Part shown: piece by piece, positions 48,801-60,500 of the stretch | How the letters are laid out: every line of letters begins with the position of its first letter | How positions within the stretch are numbered: position 1 is the first letter of the stretch | NCBI GenBank assembly: GCA_005406025.1 | Contig: BGZK01000280.1 | Location: 1-64,000 of the forward strand | Reading direction: 5' to 3' | DNA length: 64,000 nt | Source of the DNA: Eumeta japonica | Lineage: Eukaryota > Arthropoda > Insecta > Lepidoptera > Psychidae | Notes under the pieces: model-generated | Databases searched by the model: none | Told to the model about the DNA's origin: nothing | The model's input: only the letters and a program-made list of their open reading frames with translations | Program-made: the position numbers and the translations under genes

Positions 48801-50311
48801 GTTCCCTGATTTAGTGGATGAGTTGATTTCGAAAAGTTGGACTTATTGAAAAATTTTTGAAAATTATAAATTTGTATAACAGTCATTGTATAAATTATAA
48901 TAAAAATACAACGATTTTTTAGATGCTTAAATAGACTATTGATCATAATATTAGTGATTTGGGTGAGATCTTCACTTTTTTTACTTGTAAATATTGAAAC
49001 CTATAATTTGTGATACGACCGAAGCTGAAAGATGATAAAAGACATGTAATAGTACAGAAAAATACTCGTGGCTTATTGTTTAAAATAAAAATCACAAGAA
49101 TCTGACAATTCCGAAAGGAATGAGACGAGTACAAGTAGCGTGGAGAAAAAAACATGCACCGAAATGTCGAAAGAAATTCTTCAAGTAAATTAACCGAAAT
49201 AAAAGAAATCAAACCACACGCGCCATGTCTGAGAAAACACGTCTCTCGCCCAGTCAATCAGAAATAATTATTTGCAATACAATTTAAAGCAATGAAGACC
49301 CGCGAAGAGCGCCGGGCGGCGCGCGTCCTCGTCGAGGAGAAGAAGCGGCGCGCGGCCGGCGAGCGCGCCTTCCACGCGTGGGTGCGCGCCAGCCGCAGCA
49401 AGCCGCTGCCGGTCCCGCTCAACCAGGGCGAGCTCAGTCAGTGCGCTGTTCAAAGTTGTTTAATTGTTTAACTGCCTGATTGGCGCAGTTGGTAGTGACC
49501 CTACTCGCTGCGCTGAGGGCGTGGGTTCGATTCCCGAACAAGACAAACGTTTATTTATTTAATTAAAAATTAATGTTTGTCTTGAATCTGGGTGTTTCTG
49601 TGTGTTATATGTATACATTTACAAAAAAAACGTATACGTATCATATCAACTATCTGGTACCCACCCATAGTATAACCATTGTTTAATTTGGGACGAGATG
49701 GTGATGTAGCTATGTCCGAAGATATTATTACATATTGCACTAGCAATAGTTGTTTATGACACAGTCGCAATAGATAATAAAGAAAAGTAAAACCGATACT
49801 TCAAATAAAAAACAAGCTATCATTTCATTGTAAGCTCTGCTAAACATTTACTTTGTTGTAAAGGAATTTTACATTGATAAGGCCAAATATTAAGCGTGAC
49901 TTCTCGAATTGTTTGTTCGTAAGTCTACGTCACAATTTAGTACGACCTGTTGCACATTTTTTTAATAACGTTTTGAAAGTACTAAACTAAGTGCTGATCA
50001 CAAATGAACCCTACAATTTAAAAATTTTAGTATGGAACCTTTGTTGCATCACTGGCGTTATTATGCATTTTCAAAAAAAATCAAGTTATGATGGCCAAAG
50101 GATCTCTTATATCTGTAACTTGATTATAACCTAAACTCTAAAAATAAATGGATGTACATAAACAATGTAAACATACATTAATACATTATCGGGACCGTGA
50201 TCTTCCTTTTGGCTTCTTTATCCTCCGTATAAGATGTCTATTTTCTTTGCAGGTATGCGCGGTTCCATTTCCGAAATGTATATAAATCCAATCCCCTGGC
50301 AGGCTACTTGA
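45291..50311 (+). CDS. Coiled-coil protein of CCDC34/CCDC181 type
   Basis: Five exons joined by phase-matched GT/AG sites: 45291-45836, 46742-46852, 47486-47624, 49290-49436, 50253-50311. They total 1,002 bases, giving 333 residues and a TGA stop. An alternative acceptor at 46727 would give 338. The N-terminal 150 residues are Ser/Thr-rich and look disordered. The rest is a highly charged Glu/Arg/Lys helix with a recurring motif: AFKVWLARKEQE, AFHRWMEQKRVQ, KLAEWVRRKEEAIK and AFHAWVRASRSK. The C-terminus is SMRGSISEMYINPIPWQAT. This plan fits coiled-coil proteins of the CCDC34/CCDC181 type, linked in vertebrates to cilia or sperm flagella. The assignment rests on recalled family features, so no symbol is given. 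The gene converges on the Dpy-30/ankyrin gene. Confidence 0.82.
45935..46105 (+). repeat. Dispersed lepidopteran-type repeat fragment
   Basis: GAGGCCAGCAACGCACTAGT, GGTTACGAGTGTCCATGGGC and GGCGCTTACCACCA form the order seen in a very common moth/butterfly interspersed repeat. Recognised from memory. It lies in intron 1 of the coiled-coil gene. Confidence 0.6.
46742..46852 (+). CDS. Coiled-coil gene, exon 2
   Basis: 111 bp, phase 0. Reads KREKERLEKLKRDATPLVTP, then EQREQAFHRWMEQKRVQ before donor GTAATA. An upstream acceptor (gcacag, exon from 46727) is also in frame and adds TTNLQ. Confidence 0.8.
46853..47485. other. Intron 2 of coiled-coil gene
   Basis: AT-rich. Nothing recognised. Confidence 0.6.
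47486..47624 (+). CDS. Coiled-coil gene, exon 3
   Basis: 139 bp, phase 0 to 1. Acceptor ctcgcag, donor GTAAGC. Reads EERRRAEELARRCRESERLE, RERMRRDRDKQEKLAEWVRR and KEEAIK. Confidence 0.88.
48405..48480 (+). repeat. tRNA-derived sequence (Leu/Ser-like A and B boxes)
   Basis: GTAGCCGAGTTGTC resembles the A-box region of tRNA-Leu/Ser, and GGTGCGAATCCTGG resembles the T-loop B box, 45 bp apart. It does not fold as a proper tRNA and is taken as a SINE head or tRNA pseudogene. Confidence 0.45.
48499..48540. repeat. Perfect inverted repeat, 19-bp arms, 4-bp loop
   Basis: ATGAAATCAAATTTGATGT (48499-48517) and its exact reverse complement (48522-48540), starting 19 bp after the tRNA-like block. Confidence 0.97.
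49290..49436 (+). CDS. Coiled-coil gene, exon 4
   Basis: 147 bp. Begins by completing Ala, then MKTREERRAARVLVEEKKRR, AAGERAFHAWVRASRSKPLP and VPLNQGEL. Very GC-rich against its AT-rich introns. Acceptor tttaaag is weak in pyrimidines; donor GTCAGT. Phase and protein continuity with exons 3 and 5 support both ends. Confidence 0.82.
49472..49770 (+). mobile_element. tRNA-derived SINE
   Basis: Head CCTGATTGGCGCAGTTGGTA (A box) and GTGGGTTCGATTCCCG (B box), then a body with AATCTGGGTGTTTCTGTGTG, TGGTACCCACCCATAG and GGGACGAGATGGTGATGTAG. This order matches an abundant lepidopteran SINE type, recognised from memory. It inserted about 35 bp after exon 4. Confidence 0.8.
50253..50311 (+). CDS. Coiled-coil gene, exon 5 (stop)
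   Basis: Acceptor ttctttgcag. 59 bp: completes Ser, then MRGSISEMYINPIPWQAT and TGA. Too short for an ORF scan, but phase-matched to exon 4. Confidence 0.78.
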
Positions 50312-50485
50312 CGCCATGGATCCAATTTAGCAATTCACTTGAGTTTTCGGTCGTATAACCGGTCGCCAAATGAAATTCTTCCCTTGATAGTAATTTTATC
50401 GTTTTATAGTGTAATTTTAATATATTAGAATTATTCATTTGAATAGTGCATTATACGATGTCGCTGACTGTACTGGTTACAACCT

Positions 50486-50491
50486 ATTAAA
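50486..50491 (+). terminator. Candidate poly(A) signal ATTAAA of the coiled-coil gene
   Basis: 175 bp after the TGA stop, and the best match to a polyadenylation signal in the first 200 bp of the 3' flank. No transcript evidence. Confidence 0.35.
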
Positions 50492-51526
50492 TGAAACCCA
50501 ATATATTTTTGATAAAACGTGTTTTTATTTTTCTTATAAGAACAGGGTCCCTTTAAGTACAAATCTTGAAAGTACAATTACATACAAAAATACTTAATCG
50601 ACAACAACAACTTCTCGTGCGCAATATCAAAGATTTATGTAAAAATGCAAATACGTAGGTGTGAAGTAACAAGCAAAACTAAAATTTCCATTATCATTTC
50701 TATGTCCATCTCTTAAACTATTTTGTTTTTTATACACTCGAACGCCGCCCTTGTTATATTGATTCGAACCTAGTGATCACTATATTCGCTAAGATGGCTG
50801 CCTCTGTTCCTCGCCTAATAAATCTATAATGGCGAAAAAGTATAGACACGCTAAACCTGATCATAGACTTACACAACCCTGAAGCTAGACACGGCAAGGC
50901 GGTCAACATCACTTCGCGCTGCCACGCTTGAGGGCGCTGGATTAGTATTATCGGTTTATTTAATGGTAGTATACGAAAATTTATTTTGTCAAACACAGTT
51001 CAACTCTATATTTTCTTCGTCTATACTGCTCCACAAAGATCTTCGTATACAGCAATCACTGGGATCAAACTGAACGAATCCACTTTAAACCGGCAGGGGG
51101 CTTTAGGCAATATTTTTAAAGTAATTGGGTGCGTTTAATCGCAACTTTGGCTTTACCGCTACGCTACAACCGACTAATTTAGCTTGCGACATTTTTCTAC
51201 GCTTGATTTTTGTTGATTTGGGCGCACTAATCTCACTATTTCATAATAAGAATAAATCCCGATAAGTGAAAAAATGCAAGTTCTGGATTACTTGGTAAAG
51301 TTAAATAGAAAATGCTTCCATTTAGCGGGTATATAGTCTTTTATGGTACACGGAACGACTTTCAGATTAATAAAGTAAATTAAAATGCATGAAATTGAAA
51401 TTTCCGTTCCATTCCTTATAGTATTATGCGCCCATTGTCAATAAACGTTATATCAAAATATCAGTTCTACCACTGAAACTACGATCCATCCGACCACCAT
51501 CACTCTCGGGCACTTCGTAATCACCA
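50492..51526. other. Convergent 3' flanks
   Basis: AT-rich. Only the 3' ends of the two converging genes are expected here. The 80-codon minus frame at 50754-50996 is not recognised. Confidence 0.5.
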
Positions 51527-51706
51527 CTAATAGATCTCTTCTTCTTCCTTCAATCGGAGTATGTCAGATTTGTTCATGAAGTAGTAGGTCGGCTGCCTTC
51601 CCTTGAGGTCTTTCAGCACGCGTTTGGCTCCGGCGCGGATGAGAACGCGACTCAGCGACTCGATCTTCTCCACGCCCATCGCGTAGTGAAGAGGAGTACG
51701 CTCCAA
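51527..51706 (-). CDS. Ankyrin gene, last exon (stop)
   Basis: 180 bp, phase 0, acceptor cgtgcag. Reads LERTPLHYAMGVEKIESLSR, VLIRAGAKRVLKDLKGRQPT and ends LKEEEEIY then TAG. A TPLHYA ankyrin helix followed by an acidic tail. Confidence 0.88.
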   Translation of the reverse strand: MERTPLHYAMGVEKIESLSRVLIRAGAKRVLKDLKGRQPTYYFMNKSDILRLKEEEEIY

Positions 51707-54476
51707 CTGCACGAAGCGAAGGGGTAGGTACTCAATGATTATGATCGTAAATTACGTAGGACTAATCAAATTATTAAGTTGTCATCACGAGTGCATTCAA
51801 ATGGTTGCTTAAACAGCCGATACCGCTTGCAACTTCACAACTTTCATTTCAACATTATGACATTAAATGTTAAGCTTTTGAAGTGAAACCATCTTTAAGC
51901 GCATTGGGTGATAATCGGTCAAACCTTTTTGTGTGAATAAATACAGTCATATTTAAATCGCCAATTACTTTGAGACTAATAATGCGGTAATAACGGTTTA
52001 GGTCACAATGGATAGAGCCTGTCTGTACGTGTTTTCGTTCTGCAGCGCTTGTCTTGCCCGTGACGGCATCGGGCTAGTGTAAGCGACTGGGCGTGATTGT
52101 TGTGAATTAGCGTTGTGTAAAATTATAAATTGCTGTAACTAGAACGTTGAATCGAATGTCACTGTAAAAAACTTCAAAAAAACTACTAGGATTCAGAGTG
52201 AAACATTAAAAATATTCACCGAAATTTATGTATAAGTCGGTATTGATACCGTCATTTATATATAAGTTCAGTACCGAACTAATGTCAGAACTATCGTTAT
52301 TTCATTGATTGATTGATTGATATCGTTAATGGACGTGATTTTATCCCGACTTTTTCACGAAAAATCTAAGGCGCGAACCTTGAATACACCTTTTTAATTT
52401 TATTTTATTGTAGTATTTCTGAACTTAACATAGGCCTTCTTCGAAAACTTGGTCATTGAGTATGGCTAACTTTGTTTCACCGTTAAAATATTGCATAAAG
52501 CTTATATATAGTCATTAAACTATACTGTTTTAATGGTGCATAAAACATTTGAACGCACCACATCGTTTATTTAAAAAAAAACATCGATCAGGAAACAAAA
52601 AATATTCGAAACAAAATCAATTTTCCTTTTCTAAATATGTATAGCCACTTTTAATCTCATCAATAATTCAAAGCTCTATATATAAACCAAAGCGATCGAC
52701 ATTCATTCAATGCCTTGTGCAATGTGCACTCGAATAGTAAATCTTACGTTGTCTCCGATACGCAACAGCTCCGGACACGCGTCGACGAGGTAGGCCACGA
52801 CGTCCTCGTGCTGCGCCAGCACGGCCACGTGCAGCGCGGTGCGGCCGTAGGCGCTCTTGCCCCGCGCCAGCGTGCCGCCGCCCTCCGCCGCGACCGCCCG
52901 CCGCACGGCCGCCGCGTCGCCGCGCCGCGCCGCCGCGTGAAGCTGCTCTCGGGACTCCTGCGGCATAAAACGAGAGCTGTCGTGGGACTCCAGTTTGGAA
53001 CGAAGTCCCTCTTCCTGTATGTCACGTATTATATGACACAAACAAATAACAATGTTAAAGAATGATGAAATAAAAAATTAAATTATAATCAATAAATTTA
53101 TTTTGAATTGTAAATATCAATAATTTGTTAATCATTATTATAAAAAATATAAACTTAATCCACTGATCTAGTTAAATGTACTCATATAACCTTAACAATG
53201 ATACATTTGCGGTAGCTAAAGTAAAACGCATTCATTTACAATTCAATTTTATCTAACGTCTCGAAAAGCTTCATTGATAGTGGCACTGTGTACCACAGTC
53301 AAACGCATGTAACCACACAAGTAATGAATACATTATAGCTGCACCGCACTACATGCAGGCTGTAACGTGGTGTAGCGAGAGTCTTGACGATAGAAGCGTT
53401 ACACTTGTTTCAATCTAGTTGTCATTTGCCACGTGTCTGGATTGTAATGAAGTTATCCTTTAAATTCAAGCAGTTGCGATGCGTAAATAGTATGTCGATT
53501 TGCTGCCGAAACGAATACCGTGTCTCCTGTCGCAAACTTGAAAGACAGTCGACTGTGCCCGCGTAAGCGCTTGTTGCGTGACAGTAATTAACTTTGGGGC
53601 CGTATTATTGATGGTAGACTTCATCACATTCCTACTACGCCTAAAACTTACCTTCGTTGTGGATGAAGGAAAATATTATTTTTAAAAAACTTATGAATTA
53701 TTTTTCAAATAACAGGAATATAATAGTAGTCTGTCATAAATTTCTTATTATACTATTTTAACAATACTCTATTGTTATAAAACAAAAATTTGTTCTGTTT
53801 CCTGCGTATGCTGTCCTGATACTCCGTTGAACGTAAACGGACGATCGAGACACCTTTATTTTTGAAGTGAAACTTCTAATGCGACTTCCGACAAGGTTGC
53901 GTTTAACGTTTAACGCTATATGGAGGGGGTATAAAAGCACTGTTGCGTTAAACGTTCAACGCTCCGGGGGAGGGGGAATAGAAAGAGACAGAGCGAGAGT
54001 GAATGCGTGGCACTCGAACGCATGCGCGTAGTATACCTGTATACACAGGCCAGCGCGAACGTTAGCAACGAGTAGCGTCCAATATTCCAATAGCTTTAGA
54101 TATTTCTCCACTCGAAAATGATAATCAAAAGATGCGATCAATTGTGAATTGTAAACAATGTTAATAAAATTTGTCTTAAAGAAACAATATGATTTCACTA
54201 GAAATCAATCTCTACCCGTTCCTATTTTCATTTCCACATTACGAAATTTCACTTCTTCCGCGCAGAGGGACTACACGCACTATCTTTTTTTTTATCAGAA
54301 TACGCTCCATTAAATAAACGTCTTGTACTGCTTCCTGCGTGTATTATCCTGGTATTAGGAATCCAATTTGTATGTTTCATCGGCACGTTACATACTCAAC
54401 ATATACTTCGATCAGATTATTTTATCGTGCCAAAAGAAATGTAACTTCAATACCGGTTTTCAGAAATTCTTGTATC

Positions 54477-54543
<67 letters not shown>

Positions 54544-57500
54544 ATTTATACATAACATATATATAAATAGGTATTTACAGCTCAATATCTCTTGCGTTTA
54601 CCACATACTCAATGGCACTGAAACATCATTGCTCACCAATCGGAATAACTTCAGACCATACGAACATCATTATGTGTTACATCTGCGCATTACCTGCTCG
54701 AAATACATTCTGATCAGATGTTTCTAATGCACCAAGAAAAGATTAATTTCAAAAACTTCTTAAAAGTTTTTTTATATGATTCCTGAAAACAACAAGACGA
54801 ATCGGTTAAAATTTTCAATCTTTTTAAATTCCGCAAGCCGAGATATGATTGATTAATTTGTTCAAAAATTATGAGTGATTTATATGCACACTCAAATACA
54901 CACACACACACACAACATATCCCCTTGTCTAGGCCTTGATTAAACATAGATTTTTCCACTTATTACTATTATTATAAAACGAATGGAACACCGCTCACAA
55001 TCATTGGTCAAAAATCACAAAAAATGCAGTTATCTAAAAATCGTGTACAATTATTTTCGTAAACAATACAATTTACATGTCTACAACCCACACCATGCAT
55101 AATGACCAATTAAATTGTATTTTTCTCATACACAACAAATAAGGTCAAGCTGTGAAAACAACAGAATTCATACATATTCATTTGTGTAAAACGCACGTAA
55201 GATGATTGGTCTACGGCCTTGGTAACCACCTGTATTAACAAAAGCATCGCGAAGTAACAGCGTTCTTCCTTATACATGTAATTTATCATGGAAAAATGAA
55301 TGGTTTTATATATTTATTATAAAACTCAAACTGTCTGTCCGTTTAAGGCTTTTTCACGCGAGAACCACTCATGTACATCCACTTATATATTTACATTTTC
55401 TTTTTAATAGTAATATAAACTCATGCCTATTTCCCAGAATGGTAGGCAGAGACTATAGATTTCCACAAGGTACAATCTTTGCATATGTCTCTTGCTGCAC
55501 TGACATCCATCAATCTATTTATTCACGAAAACTTGTCGGTTCGGGTCTCATAGTCATATTATCTGACCAGAATATAGAGTATGCTTTGTTATATAAAGTA
55601 ACGTAATAAAAAATAAGCAGGAACGATAACGGATAATGACATCGAAATCAAAAATGTAATATAAAAACTATTTTATAAAAAAAACCAAGTGTGTAATAGT
55701 GGAAGGCAAAGATGATGTAAAAAATCATACAATTAAATATTACACATATTTACAATCGGAGACAACAGATTCATCTTCCTGCACTTGCTGCAATTCTTGC
55801 TACATATTCCTCTGGCACAGCTATTATATAAATATAACGTTAAATATTTATGTTCATAGAGTTGAAAATCTTAAATAATAATCTACCTCAAAGGCTGGTA
55901 TGGAGGCGAGAAGGTTTGACATTTTCTCTAAGCCACGTTGTGATACTACTTTTGAGATCGACACACCCTCTTCGTCCACTACGTCAAGGATGTGATCGTA
56001 GCCTTCTAACAGCAACTCCATTATTTTGTCCGTGTTATCTGTAACGGACAAAAGTTATGTTTTGTACACGTAAGTGGATATTTCATTGAACACTAGGAAG
56101 TACAAATAGTCATTTTTCTTAAGTTTATATTTCATTAGATTTTTTTTTTATTCGTACAAACAACATCTTTAACAGCCTAGGTTAATTCCTTGAAGTATTG
56201 AAATTAATTAAATTACACTCGGATGAACATTTAGAAAATAATTTTTAAAATAACAGAAGAGTAATAAAGAAGAATAGAACAATAAAAAGAATCAATATGT
56301 GCATCATCTACCTCTCGCTGCTAGATGTAGAACCCATCTGTCAATCTCTACGGTATTTTCGGCGACATTCGCTTGTATGGAGACGTCGCGGGCGGTGCGG
56401 TACAACTCGTCGCGGTAAGCCAAATTGATGTCGGACTCCTGCAGCAGTTGAAAAAGTGCATTGCGTGTGTGCGTTCTCGCCGCGGCGAAGTGCAGCATCG
56501 ATTGGCCATGTTCGTCCTAGAATGAAAATTTTTCAAATTAAGTTAATTTACATACTAGTACCCCGGCAAACGGGCTTGTTCGGTGTGTTCAGAGTGTACC
56601 GGGGGAATATAATAGTTTGGTGCGGAAAAAGTCGCATACGTTCATTTCCAACAATGGGTATTCGATTGCAAAATTGTAAATGTTGTAAATGGTAAATTGT
56701 ATTGAAATACAAATATCTATATATTTTATGTCATCTGTAATTTGTATCGTGTTGTTGGGGACCGAAAGCATAGCAAAAATGCAATTTTCGCAAAATCATA
56801 CGAGATGGTGGTATAAAGCAACGTTTAAAAATACATTGCTTTCATATAAAATCGATTTTTATATAAAAGCAATATTTTTATATAAAAATGACATCTGTTT
56901 AGATAGACTTAACAGAGTATATATACATACTAGCTGGCCCGGAAGACGTCGTTGTGCCCTTTTTTGTAGGTGGCTTGCTCATATAGTTAATGCTTGCCGC
57001 TCCGCTAGGATGGACAGTGAATGAATTTCTTCATCTTTTGTATCAATCGATAACAATATCAATTCCGTTTTCGCTTTCAATTCCGATCCAAGTCACACTT
57101 TTGATTCTGATCCCAATTTCACGCTCTTTTTCTACCCTAGTCCCATTCTCAATTTCGGCGCTTATGGTTTCTATTCTGGTCCTGATCCAATTATCGACTC
57201 TGTTCCTCGTCCAACTTTCAATTCTGATTCTGCTACCAATCACAGTTCCGATTTAAACGAAGCCGGAAATAAGTAATTCGTTTGTCTTTTGTATTTCGAT
57301 CCTTATCAAGCTCTTGATTCTGATGCCGATCCCACGCTCAATATCGCCCCCGGTCTCGTTTTCACTTTCGGTTTTGGTCTTGACTCTCGTTTTGAAATTC
57401 CATACCGCTAACGCTTAAATCTACATAATATTATGTTCTAAAGTATAATAATGAATTTAAATTTAATATGGTGCTATTTGATGAACAATATTTTTGTCAA

Positions 57501-60500
57501 TCCGTTTTATGTGAATTGAGGGGCGGAGATCTAGGGAAATTTCAGTTTATGTTTGTATGTATTTTTTAATTTCCGCTATGAACATTGAAAAAATTTCATA
57601 AAATTTGAAGTTCCTTTTTTGTTGCTAGTGAGTAGTTCCCAGTCTGATTTTCGAAAATCGAGTTTTCATCAGATCTTGACGTTTTAGGGTCCTAAGAATA
57701 TATTTCGACCATTTTACAAGTGATGTAACTACTGTCTCATAACTTTTGAATACATTAACCGATCGAACCTAGTTTGCGACACTCGAGAGGAGTCCTTTTA
57801 ATTAAAACTTCCTAAACTGTTGAACTAATTTCACCCGGTAGTTTTTGATGAAACTGATGAATAAAGTTTTCAGGAAAATGTTTTTTTTTAATAACTTTTA
57901 GACTACTGTACCATCGATACAAAAATCTAAAAAACTCTTTTTCCCAAACAGTTCTATCAACTGCCACAAATTGCATAAAAATCTGTTTATTTATTTAAGA
58001 AATATGGTTGGAAATTATTTTAAAGTGTTCTGTAAACTGCTCTACTGATAAATTTCAAAATTCAGCCACCCGTTTTCATTAAAAAATCAACTTCAATCAT
58101 CGCAAATTGCATTAAAATCGGTTAATTCATTCGAGAGATATGGTTAACGAAAAATTCAGGAAAATGGAGTATATTCAAAATAACGTGAAATTCTTGATAG
58201 ATTGATGTTTAGTATTTCGTCATCGTTTTCACCTTAAAAAACTACATAGGATGCCGTAAAACAGATCAAAATAAAATTAGGTGTTTAAAAGATATCGTAC
58301 TTGAAATAGAAAAAATGTAACATCCCGCTATGAAAATTGAACAATTTTCATATTTTAGGAAAAGTCTAATACCAATCCGATTTTAAAATAGGGTTTTCAT
58401 CAGATCTTGACGTTTAAGGGCCCTGGAAATTTATTTTGACCATTTTGATGCGTGATGTCTGTATGTCTATATTTCTGATGTATATGTGCGTGTGGAGTGT
58501 GTGTGTTGAAGAAAATATCAATAAGTATTTTATTGGAATATTTCTTAAACTAAATTATACATGAATTCCAAAAGCTAACTAATTCTGTTGGTTTGTTCGA
58601 AAGATACGGTTGACCAAAAATTCGCAAAAAAAGAAAGTTTTCAAATTAACTCTAATATTCTTGGTGGATTGCTACATAGAATAGGTCAACTCTCTTTGCT
58701 TAAAAAATTGCATTGAATTCCGCAAAGTAAATCGAATCAAACAACGCATTCGATAGATACCTTAATTAAAAAATAAAAAATAGTGTATTTAAGTAAATTT
58801 AGATGTTTCAACTCGAAAAGCTAAAAACGTATTAAAATTATATTTCAAATTTCTAAGAGCTCGAAAAAGCTTTTAGGCCTTTCTTGAAGAAATTTACAAG
58901 CTTGAACTCGATAAGTCACTGCTAAGTGCATTTTTATGATCTTGACCTCGAAAGACAAAGATCCAAGAATGGCCTGTAAAGTCAACCAATTTGTCGAATA
59001 TTTGAGCTCGAAAACCTTAAAGGTGTTTTATTAGTTACTGATTAAAGATATGTTGAAGCTTTAAGGGCAACTATATTTTTAAATTGAAGAGCCAAAATAC
59101 GCATTGAAAAATGTCGTAGCGGGAATTTTTGGGGATGGCCTGCAGGGTCAACTATTTTATAGACTTTTTTACTTTTAACTACAATGTTATCATAGTATTA
59201 CAGCCATCTGTTGGATATTTCAGACTTAATAGGCCATATATCTAATACACAAAATATGGCGTTTTTTTTTCTGTTCAGTAATGATATTATATATAGAACC
59301 ATTAGTCTTTTTTGTATACATACCTAGTTTTCGTGTAAAATATTGACATGTTTTTTTTTTATTTATGAGAAGTAAGCTAGAAATTATTTATGAAACGAAC
59401 GATTTCTTAAAACCCCTACCTCTATTAAATTTTATTTTTATTCTTATAATTAAATTATATTAAATTACATTTTGTTCTATTATGAATTATAATAAATAAT
59501 TTTATTAAAATTTTAATTTGTTTAAATAAATTAATATTCCGTAATTCTATTAAATATACTCTCTAAGTAAAAAATTATGCATTAAATTATTATTATATTA
59601 CGAATTTGTTTAAGATCCATGTTATACATTATCACAAAATGGATATTAAAACACTGGTTACATGTACATGCAGGTATACGCGTCATCACTAGTGATCATC
59701 TTTAGGATAGTTTTGGATCTTTCGCAGCCCTGGGCTGCTCACAGAGTAGCCGTACACATGAGCATCTGCAAACATATCCCATGCACTATAGAAGCGTGGC
59801 TGACTCGGCCGCATCCTGAAAATATTTTTGTACCTATTGAAGGTACATTAAAGAAAAACTTACGAGACCTCACAAAGGCGTGCCTTTGGCTGGTCATGTC
59901 GACCTACCCTATCGGCGCTGCTGAAAGCCGCTTCCGGCGCGTCCGGGCTGTGCTGAGCGCGCGGCGGCTGCGGCTCCACCGTCACCACGTCGATGGGGCG
60001 CGGAGGGCGCGGCGCGGGAGGCGGCTGCTCGCTCTCCGCCTCGGCCGCCTCGCGGGTCACTACCACATTCGATTCCTGTTTAACAATGTACCCCCAATGG
60101 AAAGTCTTCAAGCACACGTATTCAAGGCTACGCGTGCTTCACTTTCTATTTATTGCATTTCAAAAATATCTAATAATGATTATGTTTTTGCCGATTAATA
60201 ATATTTCCATATTATTGAATAGTAACTATATAATGCACCCGGCCACCGAGACGACGCACGTGTGATTGGATGATAAGAGTTACGCTATTCGTGCCAATTT
60301 ACTTTGAATAATAAAATATGCTTTAGTGTCAAATTCTAATCGTGAGGAATACTAAAAGGCATCGGGTAACGTAACCCATAAATAGGGGCTGCTTAGACTG
60401 AGCAATAAGAACGTATTATAGAGGTCTAAAAGGTTTATTATTATATATAACGGGTTTACCAGCGACACCGAGGGCAAAAATATTCTATTATTATACCCAT

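Larger units (their letters stand above)
47625..49289. other. Intron 3 of coiled-coil gene
   Basis: AT-rich. Holds a tRNA-like block (48405-48480) and a hairpin (48499-48540). Confidence 0.6.
53015..55886. other. Intron of ankyrin gene
   Basis: Mostly AT-rich. Contains the TATA-centred inverted boxes (53899-53962), a long TA run, a CA run and a dispersed repeat fragment. No exon was seen. Confidence 0.55.
56517..59742. other. Intron of ankyrin gene, filled with repeats
   Basis: Contains the CTAGCTGGCCCGG-linked array (56930-57410) and a long stretch of AACTTCCCGCTA-family sequence (57566-59150). The remainder is AT-rich. Confidence 0.6.

Noticed and set aside
49481..49553. Functional tRNA gene
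   Set aside because: A and B boxes are present but no tRNA fold or acceptor stem is seen, and the downstream body matches a SINE.
52715..53065. 116-codon plus frame and 93-codon minus frame over the penultimate ankyrin exon
   Set aside because: Both are GC-driven shadows; only the frame with LHAAARRGD and TALHVAV is an ankyrin sequence and is phase-compatible.
54368..54727. 119-codon frame
   Set aside because: It runs through a (TA)n microsatellite, giving alternating Ile-Tyr; not coding.
57043..57256. Ile/Pro-rich and Arg/Ile-rich frames on both strands as low-complexity proteins
   Set aside because: They arise from translating the degenerate short-period array; the same happens at the other arrays.
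59662..60198. 178-codon plus-strand frame
   Set aside because: It overlaps two minus-strand exons of the ankyrin gene with good splice sites; the plus frame is a shadow.
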